DNA from: Quadrisphaera sp. INWT6
GTDB taxonomy: Bacteria > Actinomycetota > Actinomycetes > Actinomycetales > Quadrisphaeraceae
Assembly (NCBI RefSeq): GCF_015390235.1
Contig: NZ_VUOH01000006.1
Coordinates: 124,001 to 188,000 of the forward strand
DNA length: 64,000 nucleotides
Direction: 5' to 3'
The notes beneath the pieces are model-generated. The model saw only the letters and a program-made list of their open reading frames with translations. It had not been told where the DNA came from and searched no databases. A program made the position numbers and the translations under genes. Below are positions 40,004 through 52,220 of this stretch, one piece after another. Numbering within the stretch: position 1 is the first letter of the stretch; each line of letters opens with the position of its first letter.

Positions 40004-41107
40004 TCAGCCGACGTCGCCCCAGGCCCCCTCCAGGACGTCGCGCAGCGCGGCGGCCAGGCGCAGCGGGTCGTGCTCGGCGGACCGCGTCGAGGCGGGCGCA
40101 CCGCTGGCAGCGGCTCCCTGCCCGCGGCTGCCCGAGCGCACGCGGCCGCGGCGGCGCACCTGCCGCAGCACCAGCTGGGCCCCGGCCCCGGCGGCCGCGT
40201 CGGCGAGCTCGTCGACGTCCTCGACCGCGCTGGGGTCGGCGAGGACGACGTCGAGGCGCAGCCCCCTGGCGTGCGCGGTGAGGGCCCTGACGTGGTCGGC
40301 CTGGCCCATGCCCCGGGTCTCGCCCTTCTCCTCGCTCACGAGGTTCAGGACCAGGCACCGCTGCGCGGGGGTCTCGCGCAGGGCCGCGGCCAGCTCCGGG
40401 ACCAGCAGGTGCGGCATCACGCTGGTGAACCACGACCCCGGGCCGAGCACCACCCAGTCGGCCGAGCGCACGGCCTCCACCACCTCGGGCCGGGCGGGCG
40501 GGTCGGGGGGCAGCAGGCGCACCCCCTCCACGCGCCCGGTGGTGGTGGCGACCGCTGCCTGCCCGCGGACCACCTCCGCGCGCTCGGGGGCGCCGGCGGT
40601 GGCGGGCGTGCGCACGTCGGCCTCGATCTCCAGCGGCACCGACGACATCGGCAGCACCCGGCCGCGGGCTCCCAGCAGGCGCCCCACGAGGTCGAGGCCC
40701 TCGACGCTGTCGCCGAGCTGCTGCCACAGCGCGGCGATGAGCAGGTTGCCCACGGCGTGGCCGGCCAGGGGGCCGTCGCTGGTGAAGCGGTGCTGCAGCA
40801 CGTCGCGCCAGGTGCGGCCCCACTCGGTGTCGTCGCACAGGGCCGCGAGCGCCATGCGCAGGTCGCCGGGGGGCATGACGCCGAGCTCGGCGCGGAGCCG
40901 TCCGCTGGAGCCGCCGTCGTCGGCGACCGTCACGACGGCGGTGATGCGCTCGGACAGGTGGCGCAGGGCCTGGAGCGAGGCGGCCAGGCCGTGCCCGCCG
41001 CCGCAGGCGACGACGGCGGGCCCGCTGCGGCCGCCGCCGCCCGCGAGGCCGCCCGAGCCGCCGAGGCCGCCCGAGCCGCCGGGGCCGCGCGGGCCGGAGG
41101 GGGTCAC
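40004..41107 (-). CDS. yvcK: YvcK/CofD-like gluconeogenesis factor
   Basis: 367-residue protein of the YvcK family, linked to carbon metabolism and cell-wall balance; binds UDP-sugars in other bacteria. The family start VVACGGGHGLAASL is preceded by a Gly-rich extension of about 30 residues. VADDGGSSGRLR, PPGDLR and GHAVGNLL are intact. Begins 7 bp after rapZ; the standard uvrC-rapZ-yvcK-whiA order. Confidence 0.93.
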   Translation of the reverse strand: MTPSGPRGPGGSGGLGGSGGLAGGGGRSGPAVVACGGGHGLAASLQALRHLSERITAVVTVADDGGSSGRLRAELGVMPPGDLRMALAALCDDTEWGRTWRDVLQHRFTSDGPLAGHAVGNLLIAALWQQLGDSVEGLDLVGRLLGARGRVLPMSSVPLEIEADVRTPATAGAPERAEVVRGQAAVATTTGRVEGVRLLPPDPPARPEVVEAVRSADWVVLGPGSWFTSVMPHLLVPELAAALRETPAQRCLVLNLVSEEKGETRGMGQADHVRALTAHARGLRLDVVLADPSAVEDVDELADAAAGAGAQLVLRQVRRRGRVRSGSRGQGAAASGAPASTRSAEHDPLRLAAALRDVLEGAWGDVG

Positions 41108-41114
41108 CGGCTGC

Positions 41115-42086
41115 TCACTCGCGGCCGAGGTCGCGGTGGGTGACCCGCAGCACGGGAGCCCCCTCCCCGCCGCCGAGGCGCGCCAGGCGCTCGGCGAGGG
41201 CGAGGGTCATCGCCACCGACCGGTGCTTGCCGCCGGTGCAGCCGATGGCGACCGTGGCGTAGCGGCGGTGCTCGCGCTGGTAGCCGGCGATCACCGGCTG
41301 CAGGGCGGCGGCGTACCGGTCGAGGAACTCCTCCGCGCCGTCCTGCCCGAGCACGTAGTCGCTGACGGGAGCGTCGCGGCCGGTCAGGGGCCGCAGCTCC
41401 GGCACCCAGTGGGGGTTGGGGAGGAAGCGCACGTCGACGACGTGGTCGGCGTCGGTGGGCAGGCCGTACTTGAAGCCGAACGACAGCAGGGTCAGGCGCA
41501 GCCGGGTGACCTCGTCCTCGCCGAAGGCGCGGGTCACCTCGGCGGCGAGCTGGTGCACGTTGAGGTCCGAGGTGTCGATGACGACGTCGGCGGAGGCGCG
41601 CAGGTCGCGCAGCAGCTCGCGCTCGGCCTCGATGCCGTCGAGGATGCGGCCCTCCTCCTGCAGTGGGTGCGGGCGCCGCACGGACTCGAAGCGGCGGACC
41701 AGCACCGCGTCGCTCGCCTCCAGGAAGACGGTGCTGCGGCGCACCCGCACCTCGGCCAGGGCGGCGGCGAGGTCGGTGGAGAACCCGCGGCCGCGCACGT
41801 CGAGGACGACGGCCACCTTGGGCACCGCACCGCCGGCCTGGGCCGCGAGCTGGGCCAGGGGCGTCAGCATCTGCGGGGGGAGGTTGTCGACGACGTACCA
41901 GCCCAGGTCCTCCAGGACGTGGGCGACCGTCGACCGGCCGGCGCCCGAGAGCCCGGTGATGACGAGCAGCTCGGTGCTCTGCGGCGCCGCCCCGCCGGTG
42001 CCGGCGGCGGCGTCGGCGCCCACCTCCCCCGGGTGGTCGCCGAGGCGGTCGTCGGGCTCGTGGATGGCGTCGTCCGGCGCGCTCAC
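41115..42086 (-). CDS. rapZ: RNase adapter / nucleotide-binding protein RapZ
   Basis: 323-residue RapZ/YvcJ family P-loop protein with GTPase/ATPase activity in homologues. Walker A GLSGAGRS near residue 45, then VDNLPP, and the C-terminal domain with [10 protein letters not shown]. The first 38 residues are an acidic, low-complexity extension. 19 bp after uvrC, 7 bp before yvcK. Its role as an RNase E adaptor is known only from enterobacteria. Confidence 0.93.
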   Translation of the reverse strand: MSAPDDAIHEPDDRLGDHPGEVGADAAAGTGGAAPQSTELLVITGLSGAGRSTVAHVLEDLGWYVVDNLPPQMLTPLAQLAAQAGGAVPKVAVVLDVRGRGFSTDLAAALAEVRVRRSTVFLEASDAVLVRRFESVRRPHPLQEEGRILDGIEAERELLRDLRASADVVIDTSDLNVHQLAAEVTRAFGEDEVTRLRLTLLSFGFKYGLPTDADHVVDVRFLPNPHWVPELRPLTGRDAPVSDYVLGQDGAEEFLDRYAAALQPVIAGYQREHRRYATVAIGCTGGKHRSVAMTLALAERLARLGGGEGAPVLRVTHRDLGRE

Positions 42087-42105
42087 GGCGCCATCCTGGC
42101 AGCCA

Positions 42106-44088
42106 TCAGTCGACCAGCTCGCCGGTGGCGGTGTCGACGGCCGGCTCGGGCGCGTCGCCCGCGAGCGCCCCGACGACGGCGGCGGCCGTGGCGGGCCCGA
42201 ACCCGGGCACGGCGGCGACCTCCTCGGCGGTGGCCGCGCGCAGCGCCTTGAGGGTCCCGAACCGCGCCATGAGCGCCTGCTTGCGGGCGGGCCCGAGCCC
42301 GGGGACGCCGTCGAGGGCGCTGGTGGTCATCGTCCTGCTGCGCTTGGAGCGGTGGTGGGTGATGGCGAAGCGGTGGGCCTCGTCGCGCAGGCGCTGGAGC
42401 AGGTAGAGCCCCTCGCTGGAGCGGGGCAGGACGACGGGGTGGTCCTCCCCCGGCAGCCAGACCTCCTCCAGGCGCTTGGCCAGGCCGCACAGGGCGACGT
42501 CGGTGACCCCGACCCGGGCGAGGGCCGCGGCGGCGGCCTCGACCTGGGGCTGGCCGCCGTCGACGACGACGAGGTTGGGGGCGTAGGCGAACCGGCGGGC
42601 GCGGCCGGTCTCGGGGTCGATGCCGGGCCGGACCCCGGGGCCGACCTCCCCGGAGCCCGTGAGCTCGTCGGCGGCGGCGAGCTGGGCGTCGACGTGGCGG
42701 CGGAAGCGGCGGGTCAGCACCTCGTCCATCGAGGCCAGGTCGTCGGTGCGCCCGTCGGGGCCGTCACCGCGGACGTTGAACTTCCGGTACTCGCCCTTGC
42801 GGGGCAGGCCGTCCTCGAAGACGACCATCGAGGCGACGACCTCGGACCCCTGCAGGTGGGACACGTCGTAGCACTCGATGCGCAGGGGCGCGTCGTCGAG
42901 GCCGAGGGCCTCCTGCAGCTCCTGCAGGGCGAGGGAGCGGGAGGTGAGGTCGCCGCCGCGGCGGGTCTTGTGCAGGGCCAGGGCGCCGGTGGCGTTGCGC
43001 TCGACCGTCTCCATGAGCGCGCGCTTGTCGCCGCGCTGCGGCACCCGGACGTCGACGCGCGAGCCGCGCAGCCCCGACAGCCAGGCGGTGGTCTGCTCGA
43101 CGTCGGTGGGCTCGACGGGCACGAGGACCTCGCGCGGCACGGCGTCCGCGGACTCCCCGCCGTAGACCTGCTGCAGCAGGTGCTGCACGAGGTCTGCGGC
43201 GGAGACGTCCTCGACCTTCTCCACCACCCAGCCGCGCTGGCCGCGGATGCGCCCGCCGCGGACGTGGAAGACCTGCACGGCCGCCTCGAGCTCGTCGTCG
43301 GCGAGGGCGAAGACGTCGGCGTCGGTGGCGTCGGGGAGCACCACGGCGCTCTTCTCCAGCGCCTTGCGCAGGGCGCCGGCGTCGTCCCGGAGCCGCGCGG
43401 CCCTCTCGAAGTCCATCTCGGCGGCGGCCTCGCGCATCTGCGCCTCGACGCGCCTGACGTGCCGCGAGGTGTCTCCGCCCATGAAGTCGGCGAACTCCTG
43501 GGCGAGGGCGCGGTGGTCCTCCGGGGAGATCTTGCCGACGCAGGGCGCGGAGCACTTGTCGATGTACCCGAGCAGGCACGGGCGGCCCACCTGGCCGGCG
43601 CGCTTGAAGACGCCGGTGGAGCAGGTGCGGACGGGGAAGACGCGCAGCAGCAGGTCGACGGTCTCGCGGATGGCCCAGGCGTGCGTGTAGGGGCCGAAGT
43701 AGCGGGTGCCCTTGCGCTTGGCCCCGCGCAGCACCTGGACGCGGGGGAACTCCTCGCCCATCGTCACCGCGAGGTAGGGGTAGGACTTGTCGTCGCGGTA
43801 CTTGACGTTGAAGCGCGGGTCGAACTCCTTGATCCAGGAGTACTCCAGCTGGAGGGCCTCGACCTCGGTGCCGACGACGGTCCACTCCACCGAGGCCGCC
43901 GTCGTCACCATCTGCTGGGTCCGCGGGTGCAGCGCGTGCAGCGGCTGGAAGTAGTTGGCCAGCCGCTGGCGCAGGCTCTTGGCCTTGCCGACGTAGACGA
44001 CGCGGCCCTGGGGGTCGCGGAAGCGGTAGACGCCCGGGGAGTCGGGCACCTCCCCCGGCTTGGGGCGGTACGAGGCCGGGTTCGTCAC
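42106..44088 (-). CDS. uvrC: Excinuclease ABC subunit UvrC
   Basis: Makes the two incisions in nucleotide excision repair. 660 residues: GIY-YIG nuclease domain ([20 protein letters not shown], about 17-36), Cys cluster, UVR motif near 205-235 ([15 protein letters not shown]), RNase H-like 5' nuclease domain and C-terminal helix-hairpin-helix ([15 protein letters not shown] and [12 protein letters not shown]). The GTG has a TACGCT box exactly 6 nt upstream; first gene of uvrC-rapZ-yvcK-whiA. Confidence 0.97.
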   Translation of the reverse strand: MTNPASYRPKPGEVPDSPGVYRFRDPQGRVVYVGKAKSLRQRLANYFQPLHALHPRTQQMVTTAASVEWTVVGTEVEALQLEYSWIKEFDPRFNVKYRDDKSYPYLAVTMGEEFPRVQVLRGAKRKGTRYFGPYTHAWAIRETVDLLLRVFPVRTCSTGVFKRAGQVGRPCLLGYIDKCSAPCVGKISPEDHRALAQEFADFMGGDTSRHVRRVEAQMREAAAEMDFERAARLRDDAGALRKALEKSAVVLPDATDADVFALADDELEAAVQVFHVRGGRIRGQRGWVVEKVEDVSAADLVQHLLQQVYGGESADAVPREVLVPVEPTDVEQTTAWLSGLRGSRVDVRVPQRGDKRALMETVERNATGALALHKTRRGGDLTSRSLALQELQEALGLDDAPLRIECYDVSHLQGSEVVASMVVFEDGLPRKGEYRKFNVRGDGPDGRTDDLASMDEVLTRRFRRHVDAQLAAADELTGSGEVGPGVRPGIDPETGRARRFAYAPNLVVVDGGQPQVEAAAAALARVGVTDVALCGLAKRLEEVWLPGEDHPVVLPRSSEGLYLLQRLRDEAHRFAITHHRSKRSRTMTTSALDGVPGLGPARKQALMARFGTLKALRAATAEEVAAVPGFGPATAAAVVGALAGDAPEPAVDTATGELVD

Positions 44089-44094
44089 CCGACC

Positions 44095-44100
44095 AGCGTA
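44095..44100 (-). promoter_or_regulatory. Leaderless-type -10 box of uvrC
   Basis: TACGCT with exactly 6 nt to the GTG at 44088. Confidence 0.5.
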
Positions 44101-44143
44101 AGGAACGCCCCCGACAGCAGGGCCGGGGGCGCTGACGGAGCGG

Positions 44144-46888
44144 TCAGCCCATCCGGCGGGGGTCGGCGGGCAGGCGCGGGTTGAGCAGGTGAGCCACCAG
44201 CGCCGTCCACCCGGTCTGGTGGGTGGCGCCGAGGCCCTCGCCGGTGTCGCCGTCGAAGAACTCGCTGAACGTGACCTGCTCGCTCCACAGCGGGTCGTCG
44301 GTGGACTCGACCCGCTCGCCGTCGGTGGGGCGCCGGGTGGCCGGCTGACCCTCGCCGCGCGGCACCGGGCGGAACAGGGCCGTCAGCCCGCCGTCGACGA
44401 GGTCGGCGGCCTGGTCGAGGGTGACCACGTTGCCGGAGCCGGTGGGCACCTCGATGGTGAAGCTGTCGCCGTAGTGGCGGCCCATCGTGCGGAGCTTGTC
44501 GGCCAGCAGCACGTTCACGGGGAACCAGATCGGCCCGCGCCAGTTGGAGTTGCCGCCGAACAGGCCGGTGCGGCTCTCCCCCGGCTCGTACTCCAGCGAC
44601 ACGTCGCGCCCGCCGACGTTGGCGTACACCTGGCCGGTGGAGCGCGACAGCGAGCGGATGCCGTAAGGGCTCCAGAACTCCTCGGTGTCGAACATCCGCT
44701 CCAGGATCCGCCGCAGGCGCTCCGGGCCCACCAGCGACAGCAGCATCCGGCGGCCCTCCGGGCCCGAGCGCGAGCGCAGCGGGCGCACCACCTCGGGGCG
44801 CCGGCGCTGCAGCCAGCGCAGGCGCGCGGTGACGTCGGGGCACTCGGTGGTGATCCAGCCCGGGACCTCGGTGGCCCCCAGGATCGGCAGCAGGCCGACC
44901 ATCGAGCGCACGCGCATCGGCTCGGCGCGCCCGTCCGGGGAGACCAGGACGTCGTAGAAGAAGCCGTCCTCCTCGTCCCACAGCGACCCGCCGGTGGTGC
45001 CGAAGCTGTTCATCGCCTGCGCGATGGACAGGAAGTGCTCTAGGAACTTGGTGGCGGTGTCGTCCCAGGCCTGGTCGTGGCGCGACAGCTCCAGGGCGAT
45101 CTTGAACATCTGCTGGCAGTAGAACGCCATCCAGCTGGTGGCGTCGGACTGCTCCAGGCGGTACCCCGGGGGCAGCGGCGCCGACCTGTCGAACAGGGCG
45201 ATGTTGTCCATCCCGAGGAAGCCGCCCTCGAACAGGTTCGAGCCGGAGGCGTCCTTGCGGTTCACCCACCACGAGAAGTTCAGCAGCAGCTTGGTGAAGA
45301 CGCGGATGAGGAAGTCGCGGTCGCGGTAGCCGTCGATCCGGTACACGTGCCAGGCGGCCCAGGCGTGCACGGGCGGGTTGACGTCGCCGAACTCCCACTC
45401 GTAGGCCGGGAGCTGGCCGTTGGGGTGCATCGCCCACTCCCGGCACATCAGGACGAGCTGCTCCTTGGCGAACCCCGGGTCGACGTGCGCCAGCGGGATC
45501 GTGTGGAACGCGGTGTCCCACGCCGCGAACCAGGGGTACTCCCACTCGTCGGGCATGGAGATGACGTCGGCCAGGGCCACGTGCCGCCAGGTGGTGTTGC
45601 GGCGGCCCGCGTCCTCCCGCTGCTGCGGGGAGGGGGCGACAGGGTCGCCGTCGAGCCACTGGGCGACGTCGAAGCGGTACAGCTGCTTGGTCCACAGCAG
45701 CCCGGCGTAGGCGCGGCGGGCGACGTGGCGGTCCTCGGCGGGCAGCGAGGGGTCGATGACGGTGGCGTAGAACTCGTCGGCCTCGGCGCGGCGCGCCTCG
45801 ACGACGTCGTCGAAGCCGGGGCCGAAGGTCGCCGAGGTCGGGTCGGACGGCGCCAGGCGCAGCCGCACGGTCTTGGTCTCCCCGGGGGCGACGGAGTCCC
45901 ACGAGTACCAGAAGGCGGCCTTCGTGCCGGTGTCGCCGGGGTTCACGCCCGTGGCGTCCCCCCGGACGACCGCGCGGTCGATCCCGTCCTTGGGGTGCTT
46001 GGGCGAGGTGCCGCGCTGGTCGCCGAAGAGGAGCGCCGCGTTGGTCTCGTTGTCGCAGAAGAGCACCTGCGGCGAGCCCTCGGCCGCGAGCACGTAGCGG
46101 CCCAGGTAGCCGTGCTCGGCCTCCACGGCCTCCAGGCCCGAGACGGTCAGGGTGGGCGCGAGCAGCTGCGTCAGCGCCCCGCGGCGCAGGTCGCGTCCCC
46201 ACGACCAGGTGTTGCGGAACCACAGCTGCGGCAGCAGGTGCAGCGGCGCGGCCTCGGGGCCGTGGTTGGTGGCGGTGATGACCACGCAGACGTCGTCGGG
46301 GGCGGCCTTGGCGTAGGTCACCTGCACGTCGAAGAAGCGGTTCTCGTCGAGGACGCCGGTGTCCGCGAGCTCGAACTCGCGCTCGTCGCGGCTGCGGGCC
46401 GCGTTCTCGGAGCGCAGCCGCTCGTAGGGGAACTCCGCCTGCGGGTAGCGGTAGAGCCACTGCGCCCAGGAGTGCGTGGGGGTGCCGTCGACGGCCCACC
46501 AGTGCTCCTTGGCGTCCTCGCCGTGGTTGCCCTCCTCGTTGGTGAGGCCGAACAGCCGCTCCTTGAGGATCGGGTCCTTCCCGTTCCACAGGGCCACGGC
46601 GAGGTTGAGGAAGCCGTAGCGGTCGCAGAACCCGCCGAGGCCGTCCTCGCCCCAGCGGTAGGCCCGCGAGCGCGCGTGGTCGAACGGGAAGGAGCGCCAC
46701 GCGTCGCCGTCGCCGGAGTAGTCCTCGCGGACCGTGCCCCACTGGCGGCCGGCGAGGTAGGGCCCCCACAGGCGCCACGGGCCCTCGGAGCCGGTGCAGG
46801 CCTCGAGGCGCGCGTGCTCCGCGGTCTGCGGAGCGGTGGGGGTGTTCTCGGCGGGCGCGGCGGGACCGCTGGTCGGAGCGTCGGGCAC
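44144..46888 (-). CDS. GH63-like glucosidase (MGH1-type domain)
   Basis: 914-residue soluble protein of the bacterial GH63/MGH1-like (alpha/alpha)6-barrel group, usually annotated as glucosidase. An N-terminal beta domain (about 30-420) is followed by the barrel; [21 protein letters not shown] and [21 protein letters not shown] are the clearest barrel motifs. No signal peptide, so the substrate is probably an intracellular glucan, glucosylglycerate or mannosylglycerate type compound; the exact one is not known. The GTG at 46888 has a CAGGGT box 6 nt upstream. Lies downstream of the Rieske lipoprotein gene. Confidence 0.85.
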   Translation of the reverse strand: MPDAPTSGPAAPAENTPTAPQTAEHARLEACTGSEGPWRLWGPYLAGRQWGTVREDYSGDGDAWRSFPFDHARSRAYRWGEDGLGGFCDRYGFLNLAVALWNGKDPILKERLFGLTNEEGNHGEDAKEHWWAVDGTPTHSWAQWLYRYPQAEFPYERLRSENAARSRDEREFELADTGVLDENRFFDVQVTYAKAAPDDVCVVITATNHGPEAAPLHLLPQLWFRNTWSWGRDLRRGALTQLLAPTLTVSGLEAVEAEHGYLGRYVLAAEGSPQVLFCDNETNAALLFGDQRGTSPKHPKDGIDRAVVRGDATGVNPGDTGTKAAFWYSWDSVAPGETKTVRLRLAPSDPTSATFGPGFDDVVEARRAEADEFYATVIDPSLPAEDRHVARRAYAGLLWTKQLYRFDVAQWLDGDPVAPSPQQREDAGRRNTTWRHVALADVISMPDEWEYPWFAAWDTAFHTIPLAHVDPGFAKEQLVLMCREWAMHPNGQLPAYEWEFGDVNPPVHAWAAWHVYRIDGYRDRDFLIRVFTKLLLNFSWWVNRKDASGSNLFEGGFLGMDNIALFDRSAPLPPGYRLEQSDATSWMAFYCQQMFKIALELSRHDQAWDDTATKFLEHFLSIAQAMNSFGTTGGSLWDEEDGFFYDVLVSPDGRAEPMRVRSMVGLLPILGATEVPGWITTECPDVTARLRWLQRRRPEVVRPLRSRSGPEGRRMLLSLVGPERLRRILERMFDTEEFWSPYGIRSLSRSTGQVYANVGGRDVSLEYEPGESRTGLFGGNSNWRGPIWFPVNVLLADKLRTMGRHYGDSFTIEVPTGSGNVVTLDQAADLVDGGLTALFRPVPRGEGQPATRRPTDGERVESTDDPLWSEQVTFSEFFDGDTGEGLGATHQTGWTALVAHLLNPRLPADPRRMG

Positions 46889-46894
46889 GGCAGA

Positions 46895-46900
46895 ACCCTG
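46895..46900 (-). promoter_or_regulatory. Leaderless-type -10 box of the GH63-like gene
   Basis: CAGGGT with exactly 6 nt to the GTG at 46888. Confidence 0.4.
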
Positions 46901-46968
46901 CCACCTGGGGGCCGCCCGTGGTCCGAGGGGGGCTCCTGTCGAGCGCGATCCACCCGACCACCCACCCG

Positions 46969-46997
46969 CCCGCCCGGCCGGGAGGCGGCCGGGCGGG
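46969..46997 (-). terminator. Hairpin after the Rieske lipoprotein gene
   Basis: 12-bp GC stem (46969-46980 with 46986-46997) and GGAGG loop, 19 bp beyond the restored Rieske stop, supporting 47017 as the natural gene end. Confidence 0.55.
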
Positions 46998-47016
46998 TCG
47001 GAGGGGTTCGAGCGGG

Positions 47017-47602
47017 TCAGCTGATGACGAGCTGGTCGCCCTCGGGGTCACGGTCAGGGCCGGCAGGCCCGAGGTGGCCGGGCCCTGGAGCACGGCGCCG
47101 CCGTCGCCGGCGTCGAAGACGCTGCCGTGCAGGGGGCAGCGGACCTCGGTGCCGGACTCGGCCTGGACGATGCCGCCCGCGTGCGGGCACACCGCGGAGT
47201 ACGCGACGTAGGTGCCGGCGGTGGGCTGGGCGAGGACGACCTCCTCGCCGCCGACCTCGACGACGACGGCCTGGCCCTCGGGGACCTCGGAGGCCGCCAC
47301 GCTGCCGCCCGAGCCCGAACCGCCCGCGGCGGAGGACTCCGAGCCGCCTGCGGACGCGGAGCCGCCGGTGCCCGCCGAGCCGTCCGAGCCGCCGGTGCCC
47401 GTGGTGGCCTGCTCGCCGGTGCCGCCGCAGGCGGCGAGCAGCCCCGCGGAGCCCAGGACGGCACCTCCTGCGCCGGCGCGCCGCAGCAGGGAGCGGCGGG
47501 AGCACGCCAGCGGCGCCCCGCTCACCGTCTGCACCGCAGCAGCGGCGTGGGCCTCGTCGAGGGACGGGGTCTGGGTGGGGGCGGCGGCCTGAGCGTCGGT
47601 CG

Positions 47603-47606
<4 letters not shown>
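47017..47606 (-). CDS. Tat-exported Rieske lipoprotein, frameshifted near the 3' end
   Basis: Extracytoplasmic [2Fe-2S] protein of about 195 residues. Twin-arginine signal ([11 protein letters not shown], about 37-47) runs into a lipobox LAAC; a Gly/Ser/Thr-rich linker follows; the Rieske domain has CPH and CPLH ligands near 140 and 157. The frame reads GLPALTVTP and then leaves it; the natural ending EGDQLVIS followed by a stop is present in another frame. One extra C in the four-base run at 47044-47047 (G on the plus strand) would restore it. As written the frame runs on to 44085 across the GH63-like gene. The ATG overlaps the uvrA stop (ATGA). Electron partner unknown. Confidence 0.8.
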
Positions 47607-50548
<2,942 letters not shown>

Positions 50549-50556
50549 GGTCGTCA

Positions 50557-50562
50557 ACTCTA
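50557..50562 (-). promoter_or_regulatory. -10 box of uvrA
   Basis: TAGAGT, 8 nt before the GTG at 50548. Confidence 0.45.
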
Positions 50563-50627
50563 GGTCGACCCACCGACAGCCCGCCCGTCCGGACGGGCGG
50601 GCCGCCGGGCGGGCCGTCGGGGCGGCC

Positions 50628-52175
50628 TCAGAAGGAGGGGAAGGCGTCCGTCGGCTCCGGGCCGTCGCTGCCCGCGGGGTAGGTCTCCAGCGGCACCTCG
50701 TCGGCCTCCCAGGCGGCGATCACCGGCGCGAGGATGCGCCAGCAGTCCTCGGCGGTGTCGCCGCGCACCGAGAGCAGCGGGTCGCCGTCGAGCACCCCGG
50801 CGAGGACCTCGCCGTAGGCCGGGAGCTGGGAGTCGCCCAGCGTGGCCGAGAGGGTGGCCGGCTCCAGGTCGAACGGGTCTCCCTCGGCGTTGACCGTCAG
50901 GTCGAGGTTGACGGTTCCCGGCTTGAAGGTCAGCCTCAGCCGGGTCGGCCGGGCCTGGCCGTGCAGGCCCGCCATCAGGTGCGGGACCGGCTTGAAGGTG
51001 ATGACCGCCTCCTTGCGCGCCTTCCCGAGGCCCTTGCCGGAGCGCAGCCGGAACGGGACGCCGGCCCAGCGCCAGGTGTCGACGGTCAGCACGACCTCGG
51101 CCAGCGTCTCGGTCTGGCGCGAGGGGTCGACGCCGTCCTCGGCGGTGTAGTCGGGCAGGTCCCGGTCGCCCATCCGGCCCGCGGTGTAGACGGCGCGGCG
51201 GCTGGCCTCCTGCGGGGTGCCCATGAGCCGCGTGGCGCGCAGCAGCTGGGCCTTGCGGTCGCGGAACTCGCGCTCGTCGAGGGCCGTCGGCGCGTCCATC
51301 GCCAGCACCGCGAGCACCTGCAGCAGGTGGCTCTGGATCATGTCCTTGAGCGCGCCGGCCTTGTCGTAGTAGCGCGCCCGGCCCTCGAGGGCGAGGTCCT
51401 CGTCGTAGACGACGTCGACGCGCTCGACGTGGCTGGCGTTCCAGGTCGGCTCGAAGAGGCGGTTGGCGAAGCGCACGCCCAGGACGTTGAGCACCGTCGA
51501 CGTGCCCAGGAAGTGGTCGACGCGGTGCACGTGCTCCTCCGGCACGAGCTTGGCGACGACCTCGTTGAGCTCGTGCGCCGAGGCCTCGTCGGAGCCGAAG
51601 GGCTTCTCCATCACCAGGCGGGTGCTCTCGGGCAGGTCCTTGCCCACGAGGTTCTCGCAGGCCGTCGCCGTGATGGCCGGCGGCAGCGCGAAGTAGACGG
51701 CCACGGGCGCCCGGCAGGAGTGGAGCAGCTCGTTCAGGGCGTCGGGGTCGGTGACGTCGACCTGCTGGTACCGGCTCGCGTCGCGCACCGCGGTCACCGC
51801 CTCCCAGCCCGCGCCGTCGCCGTCGCCGTGCTCCTGCGCGCCGGCGAAGGCCCGGGTGACCACGCCGCGCCAGTGCTCGTCGTCCCAGTCCTCCGAGCCC
51901 GCGCCCACCAGCTGCAGCGAGGCGCCGTGGCCGTGGCCGTCGCCCTCGTTCCGCTCGGAGACGAGCAGCCGCGCGAGCCCCGGCAGGAGGAGCCGGGAGG
52001 CCAGGTCGCCGCTGGCGCCCAGGACGAGCAGCGTCGCCACCGGGTCTCCGCCGGAGTGCCCGCGCTCCCCCGCGGCGCCGTGCGCGCCACCGCTCTCGGT
52101 GCCGCCGGTCGCGCTGCTGTCGTGCGCATCGGGGGTCTTCTCGTGCTGGTCCGCCTGCTGCGAGCGCTCGTCCAC
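50628..52175 (-). CDS. Divergent glucose-6-phosphate dehydrogenase paralogue
   Basis: 515-residue member of the G6PDH family, second in this window. The first 45 residues are hydrophilic and His/Gly/Ser-rich. The cofactor loop reads [16 protein letters not shown] in place of GVTGDLARKKL, and the substrate motif RIDHYLGKE is replaced by [10 protein letters not shown], losing the conserved Lys and Glu; EKPFG and the later His-containing region are kept. It may use another sugar phosphate or be inactive. GTG start with a CAGGGT box. Divergent from a GH15 gene, with 45 bp between starts, so the two are probably co-regulated. Confidence 0.85.
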   Translation of the reverse strand: MDERSQQADQHEKTPDAHDSSATGGTESGGAHGAAGERGHSGGDPVATLLVLGASGDLASRLLLPGLARLLVSERNEGDGHGHGASLQLVGAGSEDWDDEHWRGVVTRAFAGAQEHGDGDGAGWEAVTAVRDASRYQQVDVTDPDALNELLHSCRAPVAVYFALPPAITATACENLVGKDLPESTRLVMEKPFGSDEASAHELNEVVAKLVPEEHVHRVDHFLGTSTVLNVLGVRFANRLFEPTWNASHVERVDVVYDEDLALEGRARYYDKAGALKDMIQSHLLQVLAVLAMDAPTALDEREFRDRKAQLLRATRLMGTPQEASRRAVYTAGRMGDRDLPDYTAEDGVDPSRQTETLAEVVLTVDTWRWAGVPFRLRSGKGLGKARKEAVITFKPVPHLMAGLHGQARPTRLRLTFKPGTVNLDLTVNAEGDPFDLEPATLSATLGDSQLPAYGEVLAGVLDGDPLLSVRGDTAEDCWRILAPVIAAWEADEVPLETYPAGSDGPEPTDAFPSF

Positions 52176-52181
52176 GGCCCC

Positions 52182-52187
52182 ACCCTG
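52182..52187 (-). promoter_or_regulatory. Leaderless-type -10 box of the G6PDH paralogue
   Basis: CAGGGT with exactly 6 nt to the GTG at 52175. Confidence 0.4.
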
Positions 52188-52207
52188 CCGAAGATCGCGG
52201 GGCGGTG

Positions 52208-52213
52208 CACGAT
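52208..52213 (+). promoter_or_regulatory. -10 box of the GH15 gene
   Basis: CACGAT, 7 nt before the GTG at 52221; the same hexamer as at whiA. It overlaps an in-frame ATG at 52212, which argues for the GTG. Confidence 0.35.
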
Positions 52214-52220
52214 GACGCCC

